50,263 nt of DNA, from positions 1-50,263 of the forward strand of contig JAKSML010000009.1 of NCBI GenBank assembly GCA_024400665.1. Direction: 5' to 3'. A model generated the notes under the pieces. It had not been told where the DNA came from and made no database searches. It saw only the letters and a list, made by a program, of their open reading frames with translations. Numbering within the stretch: the stretch's first letter is position 1; the number at the start of each line of letters is the position of its first letter. Origin of the DNA: Bacteroidales bacterium (lineage in GTDB: Bacteria > Bacteroidota > Bacteroidia > Bacteroidales > P3). Both the position numbers and the translations under genes were made by a program. Of the stretch, positions 1 through 7,202 are shown piece after piece.

Positions 1-57
1 TTGGTTTTGTCTGGCTGCTTCAGCGGCATGGGAGGCAGCGTTCTTTCTGGCAGCTAA
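1..57 (+). other. possible 3' end of a gene entering from the left
   Basis: From base 1 the first forward frame is open for 18 codons and stops with TAA at 55-57; it reads like a hydrophobic, glycine- and serine-rich tail (LVLSGCFSGMGGS). It would converge on the leftward gene that ends at 107. The stretch is too short to judge coding or family, so it may equally be intergenic DNA. Confidence 0.2.
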
Positions 58-106
58 CGGCAAAGGTTGACAATGTAGCAAGGAGTTTTTCATAAGGTGG
101 TATGTG

Positions 107-607
107 TTATTGAGTTATTTCTTGTGTTTTCTGTCCTAGTATGGCATCGTATTGGCTGTCACTGATTTCAGCGATTGTAAAGATTGCCATTTCTTTACGA
201 GAATAAAAAGCAATAGTTCTGTTGTAATTAGTGCCCTGAGTGGAGGAGGTATCGTTTTTTAATACTTTGACTCCATAGGAGTTTGATTTAATCAGATTTT
301 CTCTAAAATCTTTTGGTAGTAATTTTATTGACGCGATGCCGAAGTCCTTGCATAGTTCTTCCCATATATTTGTGTCTTTCGTTTCTAATAGGGTGATGGG
401 TAGGGTGAGGGTGTCGTTGATGCGGTAGCCTTTGACGTAGGCGGCATCGATGCCGGGGGTGTGGGCATATTTCTGGTATATCTCGCTGACTTCGTCGGAG
501 GGGAAGAGGCGGTGCCAGCGCGTCACGGCGGTGATGACGCTGAGGGCTACGGCTAAGAGCAGCAGGAAGCAGCCCCAGAACTTCAGTATGCGTCGGCGGT
601 TGTTCAT
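107..607 (-). CDS. small membrane-anchored protein of unknown function
   Basis: I do not recognise a family for these 166 residues. A basic N-terminus (MNNRRRILK) is followed by one hydrophobic helix at about residues 9-28. The remaining 135 or so residues are hydrophilic and would face the periplasm if the helix is an anchor. The start codon overlaps the stop of the upstream gene by four bases (ATGA at 604-607), which suggests translational coupling. It is the last gene of a three-gene leftward operon led by a sigma-factor-like protein, so a role in sensing or in restraining that factor is possible, but only from position. No anti-sigma zinc motif is visible. Confidence 0.6.
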   Translation of the reverse strand: MNNRRRILKFWGCFLLLLAVALSVITAVTRWHRLFPSDEVSEIYQKYAHTPGIDAAYVKGYRINDTLTLPITLLETKDTNIWEELCKDFGIASIKLLPKDFRENLIKSNSYGVKVLKNDTSSTQGTNYNRTIAFYSRKEMAIFTIAEISDSQYDAILGQKTQEITQ

Positions 608-894
608 AGGCTTTCGAGGGCTTGGCGGATGGTGCCGCAGACGTGCTGCGGGTAGGCATCGTAGGTGGAGGTTATCTGGTCGTACTGCGGGGCGGCCATG
701 AGGGAGGTGTAGGCTGTGCAGCAGCCAATGAAGAGGCAGGCTGCCACGCCGAGGCGCAGGATGTCGGCACGGCGCCGATGGCGGGCGCAGCGTGCCTCAA
801 GCCCCTCGCAGTGCGAGGCCGCAAGGCTGCGGATGAAGGCGAGGTCGGCCGGCGAGGCCGGCAGCAGCTTTTGGGGTGTGGGATTCTTTTTCAT
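604..894 (-). CDS. small single-helix membrane protein in a sigma-factor operon
   Basis: This 96-residue protein has a cytoplasmic-looking N-terminal half rich in Arg, His and Cys (about residues 1-47), one membrane helix at about 48-68 (LGVAACLFIGCCTAYTSLMA), and a short C-terminal tail. It starts eight bases after the sigma-like gene and overlaps the next gene by four bases. A cytoplasmic domain plus one helix beside a sigma gene is the layout of an anti-sigma factor. There is no recognisable HxxxCxxC zinc-binding anti-sigma motif, although His and Cys do occur in the N-terminal half. Function is inferred from context only. Confidence 0.6.
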   Translation of the reverse strand: MKKNPTPQKLLPASPADLAFIRSLAASHCEGLEARCARHRRRADILRLGVAACLFIGCCTAYTSLMAAPQYDQITSTYDAYPQHVCGTIRQALESL

Positions 895-902
895 GATTTT
901 TT

Positions 903-1412
903 CTATTTTTTAGGCTGTTGGTATTTGCGGAGTTTGGTGATGATGCGGTGGCGGAGCTGTATGGCGCTGCGGGGCTTGATGCCGAGGATGGAGGCCATCT
1001 CGCCGGGCGAGTAGCCTTCGGCCATCAGCGCGAGGGCGCGGAACTCGTGAGGGGTGAGCATGTCGGCGAAGGGTTCGAGGTCCAGGCCGCCGTAGGGGTC
1101 GGGCTCAGCGGCGGCGATCTCGGCGGCGGTGGGGGCTTGGTCGAGGCTGACGAGGTTGGCACGCTGGAGGAGGCGCCGTCGCGAGAAGGCGCTGCGGCAT
1201 TGCCAATAGACCCACACGGCTTCCTGCTGGGCTGTGGCGTCGGGGCGCAGGCTCGGCTGGTGCCGCCAGATGCTGATGTAGCACTCTTGCCGCAGCTCGG
1301 CGCAGCGGTGGTAGTCGCCCAGGGCGCGGCTCATGCAGAGCCGCTCGATGAGAGCCTTGTGCCGTTCGATGAGGTCGCGGTACTGCTCGTGTGATGGTTG
1401 TGTGTCTGCCAT
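903..1412 (-). CDS. sigma-70 family (ECF-like) RNA polymerase sigma factor
   Basis: The product (169 residues from the chosen start) looks like a short two-domain sigma factor. A region-2-like helical part lies at about 15-75 and includes an ELRQECYISIWRH segment like the ECF region 2.2 core. A linker follows, then a helix-turn-helix region-4-like part at about 115-160 (LTPHEFRALALMAEGYSPGE, then a LGIKPRSAIQLRHR recognition helix) as in sigma70_r4. I chose the ATG at 1412 because the 20 residues upstream in frame are not sigma-like and a Bacteroidota -7 box lies just upstream. It leads a three-gene operon with two small membrane proteins and probably autoregulates. A LuxR-type HTH regulator is the alternative. 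Confidence 0.72.
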   Translation of the reverse strand: MADTQPSHEQYRDLIERHKALIERLCMSRALGDYHRCAELRQECYISIWRHQPSLRPDATAQQEAVWVYWQCRSAFSRRRLLQRANLVSLDQAPTAAEIAAAEPDPYGGLDLEPFADMLTPHEFRALALMAEGYSPGEMASILGIKPRSAIQLRHRIITKLRKYQQPKK

Positions 1413-1469
1413 AGTTCGACTATCTATACGGAACGTCTTTAGGGAACATCTAATTATTAAATACTTTAA

Positions 1470-1477
1470 CAAACATA
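1470..1477 (-). promoter_or_regulatory. candidate -7 element of the sigma-like operon
   Basis: The reverse strand reads TATGTTTG, matching TAnnTTTG, about 58 bases upstream of the ATG at 1412. A clear TTTG -33 box at the expected spacing is not visible, so the call is moderate. Confidence 0.4.
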
Positions 1478-1886
1478 AATTATCATGAATTGTCCATAAA
1501 TTAAATCATAAATTATTGTCGGACTTACTCAGGATGCCAGAAGCATTCTTCGCATGGAAAAATTCGTGAATAATTCATGAAGATTCGTGTAAAAAACTTA
1601 TTATTATAGGTTCTTTGAATTTTTAGGGGTTGTTATTATCATTAGTTCTTTGAAATTTTGAGTTGTCTCTATATAATATAACACATTTTTTGTGCAAAAG
1701 TTTACAAGGGGGCAAAAAAGTTTTCAACAGGGGGTGATGAGCGGTGGCAGATGTCGGCTTCACGGACCGCATGAGGAGGTGCGCGGGCGTCCTGTCCGAG
1801 GGCATATTGCCGTGCTCGTCCACGGTGGCACGGGCGTGGGACTGACAAAATGTCAGTCTCGCTTCTGGGCCGCTTCTGGTTCGGAG

Positions 1887-1930
1887 AAGCTCCGCCTTAG
1901 CTCCGCCTTAGCTTCGCTCAAGCTCCGCTC
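1887..1930. repeat. four 11-bp tandem units, AGCT-centred
   Basis: Four contiguous 11-bp units occur: AAGCTCCGCCT, TAGCTCCGCCT, TAGCTTCGCTC, AAGCTCCGCTC. Read on the other strand this is the same unit family (GAGCGGAGCTA) found at 17870 and 44966. The cluster is flanked by short CGGAG/CTCCG inverted pairs. Function unknown. Confidence 0.8.
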
Positions 1931-2022
1931 GGCGGGCGGAGGAAAAACGGGCGAAAAGTGGGCCTTCGAGGGCTCTTGGGCGAAGGTGAGACGGTGCGAT
2001 ACTGACAAAATGGCAGAGTGAA

Positions 2023-2095
2023 TAATGGGTAATGAATAATGAGTAATGAATAATGAATAATGAATAATGAGTGGGGGCGGGAGCCGACGGATGGG
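2023..2095 (+). repeat. heptamer tract plus GGGCGGGAGCC core module
   Basis: Seven tandem heptamers (TAATGGG, then TAATGAA or TAATGAG) run from 2023 to 2071 and lead directly into TGGGGGCGGGAGCCGACGG. The same architecture, with different heptamers, recurs at 5330, 13430, 44719, 47532 and 48730. Confidence 0.75.
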
Positions 2096-2185
2096 AGGGG
2101 GCGTTTGATTTTTTTTTGTGGGGATTTTTTGTTTTTTGGGGGTGGGGGAGGCAATATTGGGCGGCTTTTTGCGTTATATAGATTA

Positions 2186-2776
2186 ATGAAGAGGATTGTT
2201 TGTGCTATGATGCTGCTGCTGTGCCAGGCTATGGCGCTGGGGCAGGAGACGATAGACCTCCTGCCTATCATCAGGGATGCCTATCCGCAGGAGGCGGAGA
2301 TGGGCGACTATCTCGGCGGCTGCCGCGAGGGCTTCGCGCTGCTGCGCGAGGTGCCATGCAATATGGAGTGCGACACCATCTATGCTGTCGAGGCGTTCTC
2401 GTACCTCAACCGCGACTGCTGGATGGGCTTCTGGTCGAAGATGTTCGTCTATGGCGGCGAGGGCGAGCTGAACGAGGTGTTCCGCTTCTATCACGACCAG
2501 CGTTTCGAACGATGGCTCGTCAGGCTGGTGGAGCGCTGGGACGAGGAGGCTATCCTGGAGCATCAGAGCGACTACGCCCCCTATGACTACCACTATGTGT
2601 TTATGCGCATCGTCATTGACCACGGCACGGCAAGGGCCGAGGCTTTCGCCTGCACGAACGAGGTGGTGCCGACGGCGGAGGAGGTGGACCTGAAGGAGCA
2701 CGAGGCCTATCAGGAGCTGTGGGAGAGCGAGGAGCACGGTTTTTTCGACATCTACGACTGCAAGGTGAGGGAGTGA
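2186..2776 (+). CDS. secreted protein of unknown function
   Basis: The 196-residue product starts with a typical signal peptide (MKRIVCAMMLLLCQAMALGQ, cleavage near residues 18-20). The mature part is acidic and rich in Glu, Tyr and aromatic residues, with no membrane helix. The ATG at 2186 is chosen because it starts the signal peptide; upstream in-frame codons translate G-rich leader DNA. I recognise no family. The next gene encodes another small secreted protein behind a similar leader, which suggests shared regulation. It is probably periplasmic or outer-membrane associated. Confidence 0.72.
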   Translation: MKRIVCAMMLLLCQAMALGQETIDLLPIIRDAYPQEAEMGDYLGGCREGFALLREVPCNMECDTIYAVEAFSYLNRDCWMGFWSKMFVYGGEGELNEVFRFYHDQRFERWLVRLVERWDEEAILEHQSDYAPYDYHYVFMRIVIDHGTARAEAFACTNEVVPTAEEVDLKEHEAYQELWESEEHGFFDIYDCKVRE

Positions 2777-2899
2777 GAGCGGGTTGAGGGGGATAGGAGA
2801 GAATGGGATGGAATGGGAGAGGATAGGAGGGGTGGGAGGATTGTTTTTTTTGATGTTTTCTTCGCAATATTTGCAGGAGGTTTGCGTTATCTGATAGTG

Positions 2900-3382
2900 A
2901 TGAAAAAGATTTTTGCTATATTGGTTGTGCTGCTGTGCGCAGCAGGTGTATCGGCACAGAAGCCGGATAAGACTGTGCAGTTTCTGGCCGAGTATGAGGC
3001 GTTTGTGAAAGAGGTGGTGAAGATGCCATTCTCGGAGTTTCACGGCGACACGATGTCGGACATAGAGCACAGGGAGCATAAGTTTATGCGCCGCTATCGC
3101 TGGCATTTCAAGAAGGTGATGTCGATAGAGCAGCTGGAGCAGTTCAACAAGGTCCGCGGGCGCTATGACCGCAAGATGACGCAGCTGAACAACCGTCGCC
3201 GCAGAGCCGTCACCAGGGGTAGGATAGAGGGCTTCTTTGAGCATCAGGACGATGGCGAGGCGCCCGCCGACACCGCGCTGGCTCCCAAGCCGCAGAAACG
3301 GAAGCTGCTGCAGGGCTTTAAGACCCGGCTGGAGCCGCTGCGACAGCAGGACACGACAGAGGCTTTGATGAGGGCGTGGTAG
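2900..3382 (+). CDS. small secreted basic protein of unknown function
   Basis: The product has 160 residues and opens with a clear signal peptide (MKKIFAILVVLLCAAGVSAQ, cleaved about residue 19). The mature part is predicted mostly helical and rich in charged residues, with an Arg-rich stretch in the middle (NNRRRRAVTRGR) and a basic C-terminus. The ATG at 2900 is preferred over upstream in-frame codons because it starts the signal peptide. The sequence TTTGCGTTAT precedes both this gene and the one upstream. No domain family is recognised. Confidence 0.7.
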   Translation: MKKIFAILVVLLCAAGVSAQKPDKTVQFLAEYEAFVKEVVKMPFSEFHGDTMSDIEHREHKFMRRYRWHFKKVMSIEQLEQFNKVRGRYDRKMTQLNNRRRRAVTRGRIEGFFEHQDDGEAPADTALAPKPQKRKLLQGFKTRLEPLRQQDTTEALMRAW

Positions 3383-3406
3383 GCGGCGAGGAGGCTTCTT
3401 TTTTAT

Positions 3407-3504
3407 AGGCGGGGATGGGGCTTTATGAGAGGGAATAGGATTTTATGGGAGAGAATGGGGTTTTATAAGAGGGGATGGATTTTATATGGGAGGATGGGTT
3501 TTAT
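3407..3504 (+). repeat. degenerate 19-20 bp G-rich tandem repeat upstream of lysS
   Basis: Five consecutive units of 20, 20, 20, 19 and 19 bp each consist of a purine run with GGGG or GGG followed by TTTTAT or CTTTAT. They end about 13 bp before the lysS -33 box. The regular G-runs could form a quadruplex or simply be a minisatellite. Confidence 0.65.
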
Positions 3505-3516
3505 TTTTTTGTGGGG

Positions 3517-3547
3517 TTGCATTTTTCAATTTTTTTTAGTATCTTTG
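3517..3547 (+). promoter_or_regulatory. lysS promoter (Bacteroidota type)
   Basis: TTG at 3517-3519 is followed after 20 bp by TATCTTTG at 3540-3547, matching the Bacteroidota -33/-7 consensus in sequence and spacing. The predicted transcript start is near 3552, giving a leader of about 55 bases. Confidence 0.75.
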
Positions 3548-3606
3548 CATATCGGTATGGAATGTACCTTTATGGAGTAAATAATTTATAAATAATATAT
3601 TGCACT

Positions 3607-5322
3607 ATGGCCGAACTGACCGAACAAGAACAAATTCGCAGAAATTCGCTGAATGAATTGAAGAAACTGGGTATTAATCCTTATCCCGCAGCCTTGTATG
3701 AGGTGAATGTGAAATCGACGGAGATTTTGGAGAAGTTCCCGCAGGATAATACGCTGTATCAGGACATCAGTATCGCTGGCCGTATCATGAGCCGCCGCAT
3801 CATGGGCGCCGCCTCGTTTGTGGAACTGCAGGACTCATACGGCCGCATACAGCTGTATGTGAAGCGTGACGAGATATGTCCCGGCGAGGACAAGACGATG
3901 TACAACACCGTCTTCAAACGCCTCCTGGACATCGGCGACATCATCGGCGTGACGGGCTATGTCTTCGTCACCCAGATGGGCGAGATCTCCATCCACGTGA
4001 AGAGCCTCACGGTGCTCAGCAAGAGCCTCCGCCCCCTGCCTATCGTCAAGGAGAAGGACGGCGTGGTGTATGACGCCTTCAGCGACCCCGAGCAGCGCTA
4101 CCGTATGCGCTATGTCGATCTGATTGTCAACCCGCAGGTGCGCAAGGTCTTTGAGCAGCGTGCGCAGATTGTCAACACGATGCGCAGCTATTTCAACGAG
4201 CAGGGCTACCTCGAAGTGGATACCCCCGTGCTGCAGAGCATCCCCGGCGGCGCAGCAGCCAGACCTTTCATCACGCACCATAACGCCTTAGATATAGACC
4301 TCTACCTCCGCATTGCCAACGAGCTGTACCTGAAACGCCTCATCGTGGGCGGCTACGCAGGCGTGTATGAGTTCAGCCGCAACTTCCGCAACGAGGGCAT
4401 GGACCGCACGCACAACCCTGAGTTCACCTGCATGGAGATATATGTGGCCTATAAGGACTACAACTGGATGATGGAGTTTGTGGAGAATATGCTCAGCCGC
4501 ATCGCCATGACCCTCCACAACACTACCAAGGTGAATGTGTGGGGCAACGAGATTGACTTCAAGCCGCCGTTCCGCCGCGCACCTATGTGCGAGCTCATCA
4601 AGGAGCAGACGGGCTACGACGTGGCAGATATGACAGAGGAGCAGCTGCGCGAGACCTGCAAGGCTCTCAACGTGGAGGTTGACGAGACTATGGGCAAGGG
4701 CAAGCTCATCGACGCCATCTTCGGCGAGAAGTGCGAGCACACCCTCATCCAGCCCACCTTTGTGACTGACTATCCCATCGAGATGTCGCCTCTCTGCAAG
4801 CGCCATCGCGACAACCCCAACCTCACCGAGCGTTTCGAGCTCTTCGTGAACGGCAAGGAGCTGGCTAACGCCTACAGCGAGCTGAACGACCCCATCGACC
4901 AGCTGGGCCGCTTTCAGGAGCAGCTGCGCCTGAGCGAGAAGGGCGACGACGAGGCTATGTTTATCGATATGGACTTTGTCCGCGCACTCGAATTCGGCAT
5001 GCCCCCCACCTCCGGCATGGGCATCGGCATCGACCGCCTCGTGATGATGATGACGGGCGAGCAGAGCATCCAGGATGTCTTGCTGTTCCCCCAGATGAAG
5101 CCCGAGAAGAAGGCTGCGGTGACCACCGATGAGGAGTTTGTGGATCACGGCGTGGCAGCTGAGTGGGTGCCTATGCTGCGCAAGGCCGGCATCAGCACCC
5201 TCGCCCAGCTCAAGGAGGCTAACCCCAACAAGCTCTACAACGACCTCAACGGTCTGCGCAAGAAGAACAAGCTCGACATACCTCCCGTGCAGAAAGAGGC
5301 CGTCGAGGCTTGGATTGGATGA
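3607..5322 (+). CDS. lysS: lysyl-tRNA synthetase, class II
   Basis: This enzyme attaches lysine to tRNA-Lys in the cytoplasm. The 571-residue product has the N-terminal OB-fold anticodon-binding domain (about 55-150) and the class II catalytic core. Motif 2 is [16 protein letters not shown] at about 257-272, and motif 3 is [15 protein letters not shown] at about 471-485. A C-terminal extension of about 65 residues after the core looks like a helical helix-hairpin-helix-type domain ([20 protein letters not shown]). Bacteroidota enzymes are commonly longer than the roughly 505-residue E. coli protein, so the extension is probably native. It has its own promoter and is followed by a repeat array rather than an obvious terminator. 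Confidence 0.97.
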   Translation: MAELTEQEQIRRNSLNELKKLGINPYPAALYEVNVKSTEILEKFPQDNTLYQDISIAGRIMSRRIMGAASFVELQDSYGRIQLYVKRDEICPGEDKTMYNTVFKRLLDIGDIIGVTGYVFVTQMGEISIHVKSLTVLSKSLRPLPIVKEKDGVVYDAFSDPEQRYRMRYVDLIVNPQVRKVFEQRAQIVNTMRSYFNEQGYLEVDTPVLQSIPGGAAARPFITHHNALDIDLYLRIANELYLKRLIVGGYAGVYEFSRNFRNEGMDRTHNPEFTCMEIYVAYKDYNWMMEFVENMLSRIAMTLHNTTKVNVWGNEIDFKPPFRRAPMCELIKEQTGYDVADMTEEQLRETCKALNVEVDETMGKGKLIDAIFGEKCEHTLIQPTFVTDYPIEMSPLCKRHRDNPNLTERFELFVNGKELANAYSELNDPIDQLGRFQEQLRLSEKGDDEAMFIDMDFVRALEFGMPPTSGMGIGIDRLVMMMTGEQSIQDVLLFPQMKPEKKAAVTTDEEFVDHGVAAEWVPMLRKAGISTLAQLKEANPNKLYNDLNGLRKKNKLDIPPVQKEAVEAWIG

Positions 5323-5329
5323 TGGTGGT

Positions 5330-5640
5330 CTGTGGTCTGTGAGCTGTGAACTGTGAACTGTGAACTGAGGGGCGGGAGCCGTCGCTTGTTGGAGTGGGTG
5401 GTGAACTGTGAACGGTGAACAGTGATCTGTGAACTGTGAACTGAGGGGCGGAAGCCGTCGCTTGTTGGAGTGGATGGTGAATTGTGAACCGAGGGACGGG
5501 AGCCGTCGTTTGTTGGAGTGGGTGGTGAACTGTGAACTGAGGGGCGGGAGCCGTCGTTTGTTGGTGTGGGTGGTGAATTGTGAACTGAGGGGCGGAAGCC
5601 TTCATTTGTCAGGTCACAGATCACTGGTCACAGATCACAG
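5330..5640. repeat. composite tandem array: heptamers and five 48-bp units
   Basis: Five copies of a GGGGCGGGAGCCGTCG core start at 5369, 5445, 5493, 5541 and 5589. The last four are exactly 48 bp apart. The first interval is 76 bp because it holds four additional GTGAACT-type heptamers (28 bp). The array opens with five CTGTGAA-type heptamers (5330-5364). After the last core it closes with inverted heptamers of the form nnnTCAC (5610-5640). Both strands stay open over parts of it because 48 is a multiple of three, but there is no start signal or family similarity, so I treat it as non-coding. It fills the whole lysS to hydrolase gap (5323-5661). Confidence 0.9.
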
Positions 5641-5661
5641 AATATAAAAAAATTAGAAATC

Positions 5662-6297
5662 ATGCAGATTAAACAGTTTGTCTTCAACCATTTTCAGGAG
5701 AACTGCTTCGTGCTGTGGGACGAGGCGACGAAGGAATGCGCCATTGTGGACCCCGGCGCCGAGGCAGGCTATGAGGATGCCCGGCTCACACAGTTTGTCG
5801 AGGAGAAGGGGCTCAAGCCCGTGCTGGTGCTGCTCACGCACGCTCATGTCGATCATATCGCCGGCCTGCAGCAGGTGTGCAAGCACTACAGCCTGCCCGT
5901 CACGCTGCATGAAGACGGCGTCAAGCTGCTCAAACAGGCCGAGGTGTATGGCTCTGTGATGGGCTTCGAGGTGGAGAATATGGGCGGGCTGCCCACGCAT
6001 TTCATCAACGATGGCGACGTGCTGCCTCTGGGCGGGATTGAATGCCGCCATGTGCCGGGCCATTGCCCGGGAAGCATGGCATACGTCCTGCATGAGGAGA
6101 AGATGGTCATCACGGGCGACGCACTCTTCCGCGGCAGCATCGGCCGCACCGACCTCCCTGGCGGCGACTACGACCTGCTGATGGCTAAGCTGCACACCCG
6201 CATACTCCCGCTCCCTGACGAGTATGAGGTGCTGCCAGGCCACGGCGACCTCAGCACCATCGGCGAAGAGAAGATGTACAACGGATTCCTCCGTTAG
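5662..6297 (+). CDS. metallo-beta-lactamase-fold hydrolase (glyoxalase II-like)
   Basis: The protein has 211 residues and is predicted cytoplasmic, in the glyoxalase II-like branch of the MBL superfamily. The metal-binding signature THAHVDH lies at about residues 58-64. Further ligands are likely His in HVPGHCPGS at about 133 and Asp in ITGDALF at about 154. A C-terminal LPGHGD supplies the last His. These give a full dinuclear zinc or iron site, so it should be active, probably on thioesters such as hydroxyacylglutathione analogues or persulfides; the substrate cannot be read from sequence. The length fits the short family without the C-terminal glyoxalase II domain. It lies 47 bp before ung and may be co-transcribed with it. 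Confidence 0.9.
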   Translation: MQIKQFVFNHFQENCFVLWDEATKECAIVDPGAEAGYEDARLTQFVEEKGLKPVLVLLTHAHVDHIAGLQQVCKHYSLPVTLHEDGVKLLKQAEVYGSVMGFEVENMGGLPTHFINDGDVLPLGGIECRHVPGHCPGSMAYVLHEEKMVITGDALFRGSIGRTDLPGGDYDLLMAKLHTRILPLPDEYEVLPGHGDLSTIGEEKMYNGFLR

Positions 6298-6344
6298 AGA
6301 CTTCGGCAGCTGTTCCAGTCGTCAAATATCAAAGTCATCAGGCT

Positions 6345-7073
6345 ATGGAAAACACTAAGATGGATGAATCCAATAGCTCCAGCCCCCGCGTGGCGGTGAA
6401 CCCCAAGATAGACCCCTCGTGGCTTGAGGTGCTGCGTCCGCAGTTCGAGGCGCCCTATTTCGCACAGTTGAAAGAGTTCTTGGTGGCAGAACGTCGGCAG
6501 TATGTGTGCTATCCTAATGGCAGCGACATCTTTGCCGCCTTTAACCGCACACCGTTCGACAAGGTCAAGGTCGTCATCCTGGGGCAGGACCCCTATCATG
6601 AGCCTGGCCAGGCACACGGACTCTGCTTCTCGGTGCCGCAGGGCATCATGGTGCCTCCCTCGCTGGTGAATATCATCAAGGAAATCAACAGCGACCTTGG
6701 CACGAACATTCCGCTCACGAGCGGCAACCTCACAGGCTGGGCTGATCAAGGCGTGCTGCTGCTCAACGCGACGCTCACGGTGCGCGCCCATCAGGCTGGC
6801 TCGCATCAGCGCAGAGGCTGGGAGCAGTTCACAGATGCCGCCATCAGTGCCTTGGCGCAGCAGCGAGAAGGCCTCGTATTCCTGCTCTGGGGCAGTTTTG
6901 CTATCAATAAGGCTCAGTTTATCGACCGTTCGCGCCATCATGTCCTCACGGCGCCGCATCCCTCGCCCTTGTCGGCCTATCGCGGCTTCTTTGGCTGCCG
7001 CCATTTCTCGCAGTGCAACGCCATCCTGCAAAGCCAAGGTCTCGCACCCATAGACTGGACACGAATCGGCTGA
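6345..7073 (+). CDS. ung: uracil-DNA glycosylase, family 1
   Basis: This base-excision repair enzyme removes uracil from DNA. All family 1 motifs are present in 242 residues. The water-activating loop GQDPYHEPGQAHGL is at about 79-92 with the catalytic Asp. LLLNATLTV follows near 140, and the minor-groove intercalation loop HPSPLSAYRGFFG sits near 205, followed by HFSQCN. The length is normal for the family, with a slightly longer N-terminus; the ATG at 6345 fits, although a second in-frame Met lies five codons later. It ends before a strong bidirectional terminator shared with the convergent TonB receptor gene. Confidence 0.97.
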   Translation: MENTKMDESNSSSPRVAVNPKIDPSWLEVLRPQFEAPYFAQLKEFLVAERRQYVCYPNGSDIFAAFNRTPFDKVKVVILGQDPYHEPGQAHGLCFSVPQGIMVPPSLVNIIKEINSDLGTNIPLTSGNLTGWADQGVLLLNATLTVRAHQAGSHQRRGWEQFTDAAISALAQQREGLVFLLWGSFAINKAQFIDRSRHHVLTAPHPSPLSAYRGFFGCRHFSQCNAILQSQGLAPIDWTRIG

Positions 7074-7150
7074 TTTGAAGAAAGTCCTGCTTCCGATAGC
7101 GAAGCGGAGGACGGTACGGCTCTTCCGCGAAGATGCTCCCTAAAAATATT

Positions 7151-7182
7151 GCAGCCCCGCAAGTTTGACTTTGCGGGGCTGC
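7151..7182. terminator. bidirectional terminator between ung and the TonB receptor
   Basis: GCAGCCCCGCAAG and CTTTGCGGGGCTGC form a near-perfect stem with a short loop. A T-rich run follows on the forward strand, and ATATTTTTA follows on the reverse strand, as expected between convergent genes. Confidence 0.88.
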
Positions 7183-7202
7183 TTTGTGTTCTGTGCGATT
7201 CG

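Larger units (their letters stand above)
1413..2185. other. 773-bp repeat-rich intergenic region
   Basis: No convincing gene is present. The left part (1430-1700) is AT-rich and holds the operon promoter. A perfect hairpin, GACTGACA-AAA-TGTCAGTC, sits at 1840-1858. Its core ACTGACAAAATG recurs at 2001-2012, exactly 160 bp later. An 11-bp repeat cluster lies at 1887-1930 and a heptamer tract at 2023-2071. A G-rich then T-rich leader (2072-2155) precedes the next gene. Confidence 0.6.

Noticed and set aside
1623-1823. 66-codon leftward ORF in the first intergenic region
   Set aside because: It covers AT-rich spacer DNA, has no family and ends in a low-complexity Asn/Pro tail.
2183-3244. 353-codon antisense frame across the two small secreted proteins
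   Set aside because: Both forward genes have signal peptides. The antisense product is His/Leu-rich, spans the intergenic gap and resembles no protein.
5235-5624. Repetitive Pro/Ser/Thr/His protein encoded in the 48-bp array (either strand)
   Set aside because: The period of 48 bp keeps frames open, but there is no start signal, and the reverse frames run through the lysS coding end. Best read as non-coding repeats.
5330-5640. CRISPR array
   Set aside because: The 48-bp units are repeated throughout with no unique spacers, and no cas gene is in the window.
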